DNA from: Desulfonatronovibrio sp046496945
GTDB lineage: Bacteria; Desulfobacterota; Desulfovibrionia; Desulfovibrionales; Desulfonatronovibrionaceae
Reading direction: 5' to 3'
NCBI GenBank assembly: GCA_046496945.1
Contig: JAWOGL010000023.1
Coordinates: 1-10,221 of the forward strand
DNA: 10,221 bases
A program made the position numbers and the translations under genes. The notes beneath the pieces were generated by a model. The model was not told the DNA's origin. It searched no databases and was given only the letters and a program-made list of their open reading frames with translations. Of the stretch, positions 1 through 5,326 are shown piece by piece. Every line of letters starts with the position of its first letter. The stretch's first letter is position 1.

Positions 1-30
1 AGCCACCTGGAAAAATCTTCCCAAGTGGCT
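1..30 (-). other. Strong RNA hairpin at window edge (possible terminator)
   Basis: The first ten bases (AGCCACCTGG) and bases 21-30 (CCAAGTGGCT) are complementary apart from one position. Read on the minus strand that position becomes a G-U wobble, so minus-strand RNA would form a continuous 10-bp stem, extendable by three weaker pairs over a small loop. It lies downstream of the tRNA pair and could be a second terminator for them or belong to a gene to the left. The sequence 3' of the hairpin on the minus strand is outside the window, so a U-tract cannot be checked. Confidence 0.4.
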
Positions 31-51
31 TAATATGAAAAAGGTTATAGC

Positions 52-87
52 AAAAAAACCGTTTCCGAAACCGTTTCCAGCGGTTTT
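52..87 (-). terminator. Probable Rho-independent terminator of the tRNA unit
   Basis: On the minus strand, 38 bases past the encoded CCA of tRNA-Glu, AAAACCG (87-81) can pair with CGGTTTT (61-55). The T-run continues to base 52, giving seven consecutive Ts. The loop holds a second short repeat, GGAAACGG/GAAACGG, which offers alternative pairings. The stem is only moderately GC-rich, so it may be a weak terminator. Position, orientation and T-tract fit termination of the tRNA transcript. Confidence 0.45.
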
Positions 88-124
88 AAGAAGTATGGTA
101 ATTTTGCTAACCTGTTGAAATCTT

Positions 125-202
125 TGGCGTCCCCAAGGGGATTTGAACCCCTGTTACCGGCGTGAAAGGCCGATGTCCTGGACCTAGCTAGACGATGGGG
201 AC
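125..202 (-). tRNA. tRNA-Glu (anticodon TTC)
   Basis: Read on the minus strand this folds as a complete cloverleaf. The 7-bp acceptor is GTCCCCA with TGGGGAC, and the D arm starts GTCTAG and ends CAGGAC. The anticodon stem-loop is TCGGC-CTTTCAC-GCCGG with TTC at positions 34-36. The T arm has a GGGG/CCCC stem and TTCAAAT loop. The discriminator is G and the CCA end (125-127) is encoded. The 5' half closely matches the well-known bacterial glutamate tRNA. It lies 16 bp downstream of tRNA-Gln on the same strand and is probably cotranscribed with it. Glutamyl-tRNA(Glu) serves translation and, in bacteria using the C5 pathway, tetrapyrrole synthesis. Confidence 0.97.
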
Positions 203-218
203 GCAATTAAAATAACAA

Positions 219-292
219 TGGCTGGGGGACTAGGATTCGAACCTAGGTTAACGGGGTCAGAGCCCGTCGTCCTGCCGCTAGACGATCCCCCA
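219..292 (-). tRNA. tRNA-Gln (anticodon CTG)
   Basis: The minus strand folds into a cloverleaf with acceptor TGGGGGA paired to TCCCCCA, discriminator G and an encoded CCA (219-221). The D arm begins GTCTAGCGG. The anticodon stem ACGGG/CCCGT encloses loop CTCTGAC, giving anticodon CTG, which reads codon CAG. The T arm is CTAGG-TTCGAAT-CCTAG. The U1-A72 acceptor pair is typical of bacterial glutamine tRNA. It is the first gene of the two-tRNA unit, 16 bp before tRNA-Glu, with a consensus -35 box just upstream. A TTG-anticodon tRNA for CAA codons must be elsewhere in the genome. Confidence 0.97.
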
Positions 293-307
293 AATCAGGA
301 ATGTGTT

Positions 308-336
308 TATTTATTTGTTAGTTCCTGAGTTGTCAA
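308..336 (-). promoter_or_regulatory. Sigma-70-type promoter for the tRNA-Gln/tRNA-Glu unit
   Basis: On the minus strand a perfect -35 hexamer TTGACA (336-331) is followed after exactly 17 bp by TAAATA (313-308), a poor -10 match. Transcription would start near base 300, about 8 bases ahead of the mature tRNA-Gln end at 292. It lies wholly in the 57-bp gap after the DUF445 stop codon, so the tRNAs can be expressed independently of uvrC. Confidence 0.55.
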
Positions 337-349
337 GAAGTATTTTGGT

Positions 350-955
350 TCAAAGTAAAAAAATCAGCAAAGATTGTAATATGCCAATGGCAAATCCCAG
401 GACTGCCCCCATTATCTCTATAAACCTGAATTCCTTCTTCATTATGCCGTGAAGAATCTGCTCCAGTTTATCCATGGAAAACTGTTCCACTTTCGCGCGG
501 ACCACTTCCTTGAAATCCAGGCTGTTTTCCAGTTGAGAAGCGATGTTCTCCAGAATATCAGGCAGGTGTTTTTCAGTTTCCCTGGTCAGCAGTTTTTTTA
601 CTGATTCCAGCACTTCACCCTTTAAGAACATGGCCACCATTGGATGAAGTGAGACGATTTTTTTGGTTAAGAATTCTTCAATATAATTGTCCAGAATATG
701 TTTGAAATTATCTTTGAATTCCGGATTATTGATTACCTTCTGAATATCCTGATGGGAGATGAGCTCGTTTTCCACCAGGTTTCCCAGACTCACTGCCAGT
801 TCTTTCTGACGTTTGGGAAAGATGCCCTGGAGCTTCCAGCCCAGAATATTCACAGGCCTTCTGGGGTGAAACAACATCTTAACTGCCAGATAATTGGTAA
901 TCCAGCCAATAAGGGCGCAAACAAGAGGAGTAATGATATATTTCAGGTATTCCAT
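350..955 (-). CDS. DUF445 family membrane protein (YheB/YjiN-like)
   Basis: This 201-residue protein has an N-terminal hydrophobic segment (about 4-26) holding the typical family signature: a GWITNYLAVKMLF stretch followed by HPRRP. A soluble, largely helical and highly charged middle section follows, with a second hydrophobic segment at the extreme C-terminus (about 180-201). Both ends are thus probably in the membrane with the middle on one side. DUF445 proteins have no settled biochemical function. The length suits the short, single-unit members. The ATG at 955 lies inside the end of uvrC in another frame (13-bp overlap), with GAGG about ten bases upstream, so translational coupling to uvrC is likely. 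Whether the pairing with uvrC has functional meaning cannot be told from one genome. Confidence 0.85.
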   Translation of the reverse strand: MEYLKYIITPLVCALIGWITNYLAVKMLFHPRRPVNILGWKLQGIFPKRQKELAVSLGNLVENELISHQDIQKVINNPEFKDNFKHILDNYIEEFLTKKIVSLHPMVAMFLKGEVLESVKKLLTRETEKHLPDILENIASQLENSLDFKEVVRAKVEQFSMDKLEQILHGIMKKEFRFIEIMGAVLGFAIGILQSLLIFLL

Positions 956-2739
956 TTTTTTATTGCCTCGGTGATCTGTTTAGCTTTTTGGGGACCGATT
1001 CCCGGAATGTTCTGCAGTTCTTCCGGTCCGGCATTAATTATCAAATCGAGATCCTTGAAATATTCCCATAAGGCCTTTGCCTTTTTGGGGCCGATTCCGG
1101 GGATATTTTCCAGCCGGCTCTTTTTCATACTTTTGCCCGCGGCTTTTCTAAGACTGCCAATGACAAATCTATGAGCTTCATCCCGGATGCGCTGTAAAAA
1201 AAGAAGCTCCGGACTTCCTGGTTTGAAGGGCAGGGGGTTTTTGCGTCCGGGTATGAAGATTTGATCATTGAGCTGAGATTTGCTTCTGGTGGGCCCCTTG
1301 GATATGGCGGCCAGGTTAAGGCCGGTAATTTCTGATTCTTCCATGGCTTTGATTACGGTGTTCAGCTGTCCTGGTCCTCCGTCAATGAGCAAAAGGTCGG
1401 GCCAGGGGAGTTCTGATTTTTTTCTCCGGCTGATAAATCTGCGTAATGCCTGATAATCGTCACCAGGAGATATATCAGGAAGATTGTACAGCCTGTAGTC
1501 TGATTTCACAGGTTCCCCCTGTTCAAAGACTACTGACCCGACCCGGGTGTTCTCACCTGACTGATGCGAGACATCTATACACTCAACGCGCAAAGGTTCC
1601 TTTTCCAGCTTGAGCATCCTTGCAATGCTCAGCAGAGAAGGCCGGAATTTTCTGGTGGCAAAGGTCAGGCAGTTGTGTCTGGCCATGCGCAGAAGGGATT
1701 TCAGGTTTTCTCCCCTGGCTTTCATGATTTTGACGCTTCCTGCTTTATATTCAGTCAGGACCTGAAGCAAAGAGTCATCAGAAATTGTAATGGGCAGTAC
1801 AATTTTTTCCGGAATAAATTTGTCAGGCCCATAAAACTGGCTGAGGATGCTTACCAGTACTTTTTCCAGTTCACCGCTTTCTGAAATATCGTAACCAGGC
1901 CAGAAAAAATTCTTGCTGTCCAGAACCTTGCCCTGGCGAACAAAGATAACGCCTGTACAAAGACCATGCTCAGACTGGCTCAGGTCAAAAATATCCATGT
2001 CATGGCCTGCGGGTATTACCACTGACTGGGTTGTGGTGGTTTCTTCCACAGCTCTGATCTGGTCCCTGAAAACAGCTGCTTTTTCATAATCCAGATTATC
2101 TGAGGCATCTGCCATGTTCTGCCTGAGTTTATGGACGAGTTCCCGGGATTTGCCGGAAAGAAAAAGTTCAACCTGTCTAACTTGAGTATTATATTCTTTA
2201 ACATCTACATCAATACAGCACGGTGCCAGACAGCGTTTTATATAATACTGCAGACACGGCCTGATCCTGTTTCTGAATTTTTTATGTCCGCATTTTCTAA
2301 GCAGAAAAAGCCTGTTGATGACCTTAAGGGTCTGTCTGGCTGCCAGCCCGGAGGTGAAGGGTCCGAAGTATACGCTGTTGTCCTTCCCTGTCTTTCTGGT
2401 CAGTTCAAGGGATGGGTAGTCCTGGGACTTGTCCAGTCTGAAAAGCACGTACTGCTTGTCGTCTCTCAGTACAATATTATATCTGGGACGGTGCTTTTTG
2501 ATAAGGCTGGACTCAAGAAGGAGAGCTTCTTTTTCGCTCAAGGTGGTTATGGTGTCGATTCTTCCGACCCGGTTCATCATGACCCGGGTTTTGGGAGACA
2601 GGGCAGAGTCCGGACGAAAGTAGGATCCCAGTCTTTTACGGATATTTCTGGCTTTACCTACATATATGATCCGGTTGTGAATATCCTTCATCATATAAAT
2701 GCCGGGCCCTGGGGAGTATTCAGAAGGATTAAAGATCAT
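943..2739 (-). CDS. uvrC: UvrABC excinuclease subunit C
   Basis: The 598-residue protein makes the dual incisions in nucleotide excision repair after UvrA/UvrB damage recognition. Domains in order are a GIY-YIG nuclease (about 11-90), a four-cysteine motif, a UvrB-interacting UVR segment (about 200-233), an RNase H-like nuclease (about 380-530) and two helix-hairpin-helix motifs (546-564, 577-592). In the first domain I see Y15, Y26, R36 and E76, which carry the 3' incision. The cysteines (C150, C162, C170, C174) have spacing 11/7/3, as in E. coli UvrC, where an iron-sulfur cluster has been reported. D389, D453 and H523 fit the 5'-incision site. The frame stays open to 2922, but the extra 61 residues come from an intergenic repeat, and PGPGIY near residue 10 fits the family N-terminus, so ATG 2739 is preferred. 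No clear Shine-Dalgarno precedes it. The gene overlaps the DUF445 gene. Confidence 0.97.
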   Translation of the reverse strand: MIFNPSEYSPGPGIYMMKDIHNRIIYVGKARNIRKRLGSYFRPDSALSPKTRVMMNRVGRIDTITTLSEKEALLLESSLIKKHRPRYNIVLRDDKQYVLFRLDKSQDYPSLELTRKTGKDNSVYFGPFTSGLAARQTLKVINRLFLLRKCGHKKFRNRIRPCLQYYIKRCLAPCCIDVDVKEYNTQVRQVELFLSGKSRELVHKLRQNMADASDNLDYEKAAVFRDQIRAVEETTTTQSVVIPAGHDMDIFDLSQSEHGLCTGVIFVRQGKVLDSKNFFWPGYDISESGELEKVLVSILSQFYGPDKFIPEKIVLPITISDDSLLQVLTEYKAGSVKIMKARGENLKSLLRMARHNCLTFATRKFRPSLLSIARMLKLEKEPLRVECIDVSHQSGENTRVGSVVFEQGEPVKSDYRLYNLPDISPGDDYQALRRFISRRKKSELPWPDLLLIDGGPGQLNTVIKAMEESEITGLNLAAISKGPTRSKSQLNDQIFIPGRKNPLPFKPGSPELLFLQRIRDEAHRFVIGSLRKAAGKSMKKSRLENIPGIGPKKAKALWEYFKDLDLIINAGPEELQNIPGIGPQKAKQITEAIKKWNT

Positions 2740-2837
2740 GGGTCTGGGGGGTTTGGGACAAGAAAATAATCCAGAAGTCTGTCTGCTGAGGGTTATATCA
2801 ACATGCTGCCAGAGGATCGCCGGACAATATAAATTAT

Positions 2838-2912
2838 CAGACTGTTGAAAATCTCCCAATTGCTGCGTCGCTGCAAAAAGTTCAAAATCTTTCGTATGTC
2901 TAAATACGCCCC
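2838..2912 (+). repeat. Intergenic repeat element, long form, starting with CTGTTGAAAA
   Basis: The stretch starts with CAGACTGTTGAAAATCTCC and continues through CTGCGTCGCTGCAAAAAG to CGTATGTCTAAATACGCC. Its left end is the same motif found inverted at 3112-3133 and 5274-5295. From memory, comparable sequences, whose minus strand reads as a peptide like HTKDFELFAATQQLGDFQQS, are common between genes in deltaproteobacteria; this is unverified here. It is read through in the uvrC frame on the minus strand, which creates a false N-terminal extension. It may be the remnant of a non-autonomous mobile element. Confidence 0.55.
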
Positions 2913-2922
2913 AGTAAAACAA

Positions 2923-2960
2923 AAGAAGGTTTCACCCAGTGAAACAGAAGAAGGTTTCAC
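2923..2960. repeat. Two 13-bp direct repeats flanking a 7-bp hairpin
   Basis: AAGAAGGTTTCAC occurs at 2923-2935 and again at 2948-2960, a period of 25 bp. Between them GTTTCAC (2929-2935) and GTGAAAC (2939-2945) form a perfect 7-bp inverted repeat with a 3-base loop. The arrangement could be a tandem operator upstream of uvrC or part of the neighbouring repeat debris; the sequence alone does not decide. Confidence 0.5.
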
Positions 2961-3007
2961 AAGGCAGGCGGGGTGAACTTTGACCTTGAACTTTTTTTGC
3001 TTTTTTA

Positions 3008-3075
3008 TCCGGCACCCACTTGAGTTGACTAGTAATTAATCATGCCGAGATATATTCACTCAAGTGGGTGCCGGA
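3008..3075. repeat. Perfect 18-bp inverted repeat with 32-bp spacer
   Basis: TCCGGCACCCACTTGAGT (3008-3025) is exactly complementary to 3058-3075. The 32-bp spacer (3026-3057) is AT-rich and contains ACTAGT and ATTAAT. Neither strand has a T-run after the hairpin: minus-strand RNA continues with an A-rich tract and the plus strand with CTGTCGC. It therefore does not look like an ordinary Rho-independent terminator. No target-site duplication is visible at its edges. It may be a miniature inverted-repeat element, a transposon scar or a structured RNA. Confidence 0.75.
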
Positions 3076-3087
3076 CTGTCGCTTGAA

Positions 3088-3133
3088 ATTTTTGAACAGC
3101 CTGCCTGATACGGACTTTTTCAACAGACTGTTA
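3088..3133 (-). repeat. Two copies of the AACAGnCTGTT-GAAAAAGTCC motif
   Basis: On the minus strand, TAACAGTCTGTTGAAAAAGTCC (3133-3112) is a clean copy: an 11-bp palindrome AACAG-T-CTGTT followed by GAAAAAGTCC. A more degenerate copy, GCAGGCTGTTCAAAAAT, follows at 3104-3088. The sequence next to the clean copy, GCCTGAT at 3103-3109, also appears beside the copy at 5274-5295, so homology between these sites extends beyond the core. Confidence 0.6.
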
Positions 3134-3187
3134 AACTTACCAGAAACAGGGCTAAAAATTTTTAATCAAAAGAAGATCCTGATTTTT

Positions 3188-4048
3188 TTATTCTGTCTCG
3201 TTAAAAAATTTCCAGAATTCGCCATCAGGAGAAAGAACCAGACTGGTGTTTTCCTTCATGCCTTCTTTGTATGCCTCCATGGACCTCAGGAACTGGTAAA
3301 AATCAGGATCCTTCCCCAGTGAAGAGGCATACAGGGAGATTGCTTCAGCTTCACCTTCACCTCTTATACGTGATCCCTTTTGTCTGGCTTCGGCCAGGAT
3401 AATGTCTCTTTCTCTTTCAGCAGCAGTGGTGATGCGCCGGGCCTGTTCATGCCCTATGGATCTATATTCCCGGGCCTGCCGCTGACGCTCAGCTTTCATC
3501 CTGCCGAAAATGGCATTCATGTTTTCTCTGGGAAGGTCGGTTCGTTTGATTCGAACATCCAGTACTTCCATGCCGAATTCATTGAGCACATCATTGGTTT
3601 TCTGGGCTACCTGCTTCATTATTACATTACGTTTTTCAGACACAATATCGGTAAGGGCGAATTGCCCCAGATCAACTCTTAATTCAGCATAGATTATATC
3701 TTCCAGTCTGGATATGGCCCGGTCAATGGTTCGAACAGACTGATAAAAGCTTAATGGATCGCTTATCCGCCATCTGGCATAATTGTCTACTACCAGGTTC
3801 TTTTTGTCACGGGTGATTACTTCGGCCGGCTTGGCATCATATTCCAGGACTCTGCTGTCAAAAAGAACCGCATTTTGAACCAGGGGAAGTTTAAAATGAA
3901 ACCCCGGTTCAACATCAGTCCGGACAGGCTTACCCATTTGGAGCACGATACCTTTCTGAGTTTCATCCACGGTAAAATAACATTGGCTTCCAAGGATTAC
4001 AGCCACTATGACGGCGATAATGATTATGGGACCTTTTGAAGGGTTCAT
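3188..4048 (-). CDS. hflC: HflC, SPFH-domain modulator of FtsH protease
   Basis: The 286-residue protein has an N-terminal membrane anchor (about 8-25) followed by an SPFH/prohibitin-type domain (about 26-190: TVDETQKGIVLQMGKP, PGFHFKLP). A long charged helical region with KAERQRQAREYRSIGHEQA and a GEGEAEAISLYA segment comes next. HflC pairs with HflK to form a large membrane complex that encloses and modulates the FtsH protease. The start is firm: ATG 4048 shares one base with the hflK TAA stop, and AGGAGG lies nine bases upstream inside hflK. The two are translationally coupled, as expected for subunits needed in equal amounts. It is the last gene of this transcript, but no obvious terminator follows. 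HflX and FtsH are not in this window. Confidence 0.96.
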   Translation of the reverse strand: MNPSKGPIIIIAVIVAVILGSQCYFTVDETQKGIVLQMGKPVRTDVEPGFHFKLPLVQNAVLFDSRVLEYDAKPAEVITRDKKNLVVDNYARWRISDPLSFYQSVRTIDRAISRLEDIIYAELRVDLGQFALTDIVSEKRNVIMKQVAQKTNDVLNEFGMEVLDVRIKRTDLPRENMNAIFGRMKAERQRQAREYRSIGHEQARRITTAAERERDIILAEARQKGSRIRGEGEAEAISLYASSLGKDPDFYQFLRSMEAYKEGMKENTSLVLSPDGEFWKFFNETE

Positions 4049-5142
4049 TATTTTTTCCCTCCTGTTGTTCCGGTAGAATCTTTGATCCCGCGCTCCAGCA
4101 TCTGGTTTAGGGGCAGGTACGGAACGGATTGTTTGAGGGCGTCACTGGATAAAATCATCTTGTTTACATCCGAATCAGACAGGATTTCCTCCATAGTTTC
4201 CAGATATATCCTCTTTCTGGTTACATTGGGAGAGGTCTTGTATTCCTCCAGCACCGAAAGGAATCTGGCTGATTCACCGTCTGCTCTGCGGACTTCCTGT
4301 TCTTTGTAGGCTTCTGCCTGGTTCATGATTGCCGCGGCTTCACCTCTGGCTTTAGGCAGGATTTCATTTCTGTATGCTTCTGCTTCATTGATGAATCTGA
4401 TCTGATCTTCCCTGGCGCTGGTTACATCCCTGAAGGAATCAATAACCTCTGGAGGGGGATGAACGTCCTGAAGCTGGACAGCTATTACCCTTATGCCCGC
4501 CTGGTATTTGTCCAGAATATCCTGGAGCAGATTTTTTGCTTCAGTCTGGATTTTAATTTTTTCATCGGTCAGGGCGGCATCAATATTGTTGTAGCCGATG
4601 ACTTCGCGCATGGAGGCTTCGGCCGCGTCTTTAACAGCTTTATGCGGCTGAAAGATATTGAAGAGGAATTTTCTAGCATCTCTTATCTTGTACTGGACAA
4701 TGAACTGAACATCCAGCATGTTTTCATCGCCTGTAAGCATGAGAGATTCTTCCGGTATTGTCCTGGACTCTCCGGTTGTGGTCATTCGCTGGCCATTCTG
4801 CGGGGTTCTGAAACCGATTTCCACCCGGTTGATTTCGGTTACTTTAGGGGTTTGAGCTTTTTCAATGGGAAAAGGCAGGTGGTAGTTCAGTCCTGGTCCC
4901 TTTTCCCGCTGGAACTTGCCAAATCTCTGGACCACACCTACTTCATCAGGATGCACAATGAAGATTCCACTCAGCAGCCAGATTACAATAAGGCCAAGGA
5001 CAATAAATTTTACCCCTGGAATCTTGAGATTCTTAATCTGATTAAATTTTTCCTGAAAATCTCCAAAGTCGGGATTCTGGCCGGACTGTCCTGAAGAGTG
5101 TCTCTGTCGTTTTTTTTGTAGTTTTTCCCAATCCCAATTCAT
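4048..5142 (-). CDS. hflK: HflK, SPFH-domain modulator of FtsH protease
   Basis: From ATG 5142 the protein is 364 residues and starts MNWDWEKLQ, the usual beginning of HflK in this group. A short polar, glutamine-rich tail (10-40) precedes one membrane segment (about 44-63). The SPFH domain follows, with HPDEVGVVQRFGKF and GPGLNYHLPFPIE. A long coiled stretch (SAREDQIRFINEAEAYRNE, GEAAAIMNQAEAYKEQE) and a polar C-terminus close it. With HflC it forms the HflKC complex around FtsH, controlling membrane-protein turnover. The frame stays open upstream to a TTG at 5190, but those 16 extra residues do not look like HflK. No good Shine-Dalgarno precedes 5142, so initiation may be weak or use another signal. 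Confidence 0.95.
   Translation of the reverse strand: MNWDWEKLQKKRQRHSSGQSGQNPDFGDFQEKFNQIKNLKIPGVKFIVLGLIVIWLLSGIFIVHPDEVGVVQRFGKFQREKGPGLNYHLPFPIEKAQTPKVTEINRVEIGFRTPQNGQRMTTTGESRTIPEESLMLTGDENMLDVQFIVQYKIRDARKFLFNIFQPHKAVKDAAEASMREVIGYNNIDAALTDEKIKIQTEAKNLLQDILDKYQAGIRVIAVQLQDVHPPPEVIDSFRDVTSAREDQIRFINEAEAYRNEILPKARGEAAAIMNQAEAYKEQEVRRADGESARFLSVLEEYKTSPNVTRKRIYLETMEEILSDSDVNKMILSSDALKQSVPYLPLNQMLERGIKDSTGTTGGKK
4058..4063 (-). promoter_or_regulatory. Ribosome binding site of hflC
   Basis: AGGAGG on the minus strand sits inside the last codons of hflK, nine bases before the hflC ATG at 4048. The hflK stop and hflC start overlap as TAATG, so this site supports both the start choice and stop-start coupling. 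Confidence 0.8.
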
Positions 5143-5166
5143 AATGAAGGATTTACTAGTTGACTC

Positions 5167-5196
5167 TTTATAAAAGGTCAAGAAAAACAAAAGTGT
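5167..5196 (-). promoter_or_regulatory. Tentative promoter of hflKC
   Basis: TATAAA (5172-5167, minus strand) matches five of six bases of the -10 consensus and would start transcription roughly 18 bases before the hflK ATG at 5142. The sequence about 17 bp further upstream (ACTTTT) is a poor -35 match. A TTGACC at 5182-5177 is an alternative -35, but its matching -10 would place the start site almost on the ATG. Confidence 0.3.
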
Positions 5197-5248
5197 TTTA
5201 CAAATTCAACCCTTTTGAATAAGAAGATGGATGAATGAATATGAAAAA

Positions 5249-5267
5249 ATCAGGTGGTTTGCCTGAT
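5249..5267. other. Small hairpin in the hflK / PMM-PGM divergent gap
   Basis: ATCAGG (5249-5254) and CCTGAT (5262-5267) form a 6-bp stem with a 7-base loop. It abuts the palindromic repeat at 5274-5295. GCCTGAT is shared with the repeat cluster near 3103, so it is probably part of the same repeat family rather than an independent operator. Confidence 0.4.
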
Positions 5268-5273
5268 GGGCCA

Positions 5274-5295
5274 GGACTTTTTCAGCAGGCTGCCC
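5274..5295 (-). repeat. Copy of the palindromic motif with changed palindrome
   Basis: On the minus strand this reads GGGCAGCCTGCTGAAAAAGTCC. The TGAAAAAGTCC tail is identical to the copy at 3112-3133. The palindrome core has changed from ACAG-T-CTGT to GCAG-C-CTGC, with both arms changed together so that pairing is kept. It lies 32 bp before the PMM/PGM start codon, in the likely leader of that transcript. Confidence 0.6.
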
Positions 5296-5314
5296 AATAA
5301 TGACAAGACATGAA

Positions 5315-5320
5315 AAGGAG
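5315..5320 (+). promoter_or_regulatory. Ribosome binding site fixing the PMM/PGM start
   Basis: AAGGAG lies six bases before ATG 5327. The frame also has an ATG at 5300, but that one has no purine-rich site ahead of it and would add nine residues not typical of the family. The ribosome site therefore selects 5327. Confidence 0.8.
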
Positions 5321-5326
5321 AGTGCA

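Larger units (their letters stand above)
2740..3187. other. Repeat-rich intergenic region between hflC and uvrC
   Basis: These 448 bp carry no convincing gene. Left to right they hold the uvrC leader (2740-2837), a repeat element (2838-2912), paired direct repeats (2923-2960), a poly-T/A-rich stretch (2990-3007), a perfect 18-bp inverted repeat (3008-3075) and two copies of a short palindromic motif (3088-3133). GCAAAAAGTTCAA at 2873-2885 reappears inverted, with two extra As, at 2986-3000. The uvrC promoter must lie here unless hflC transcripts read through, but I found no convincing -35/-10 pair. There is no clear T-tract terminator after hflC. Confidence 0.7.

Noticed and set aside
125..292. 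tRNA genes as an integration site of a genomic island
   Set aside because: No integrase gene and no duplicated tRNA 3' end was seen in the window.
698..1174. Plus-strand open frame of 158 codons
   Set aside because: It lies antisense across the end of uvrC and the DUF445 gene, both with clear family motifs. Its translation shows no recognisable domain.
2131..2769. Plus-strand open frame of 212 codons opposite uvrC
   Set aside because: It is antisense to the UvrC N-terminal domains, which are strongly supported. The peptide looks like a reverse-frame shadow.
3008..3075. Inverted repeat as a Rho-independent terminator of hflC
   Set aside because: The loop is long (32 bases) and an A-rich rather than U-rich tract follows on the hflC strand.
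2838..3133. Repeats as a CRISPR array
   Set aside because: The copies are few, degenerate, in both orientations and irregularly spaced, with no uniform spacers and no cas gene in the window.
3068..3322. Plus-strand open frame of 84 codons running from the repeat region into hflC
   Set aside because: It starts in the inverted repeat and ends antisense inside hflC. No ribosome site and no recognisable protein.
4459..5094. Plus-strand open frame of 211 codons opposite hflK
   Set aside because: It is entirely inside hflK on the other strand, with no motif and no upstream ribosome site of note.
5143..5190. Extended HflK start at TTG 5190
   Set aside because: The extra 16 residues precede the typical MNWDWEKLQ start and overlap a likely -10 promoter element.
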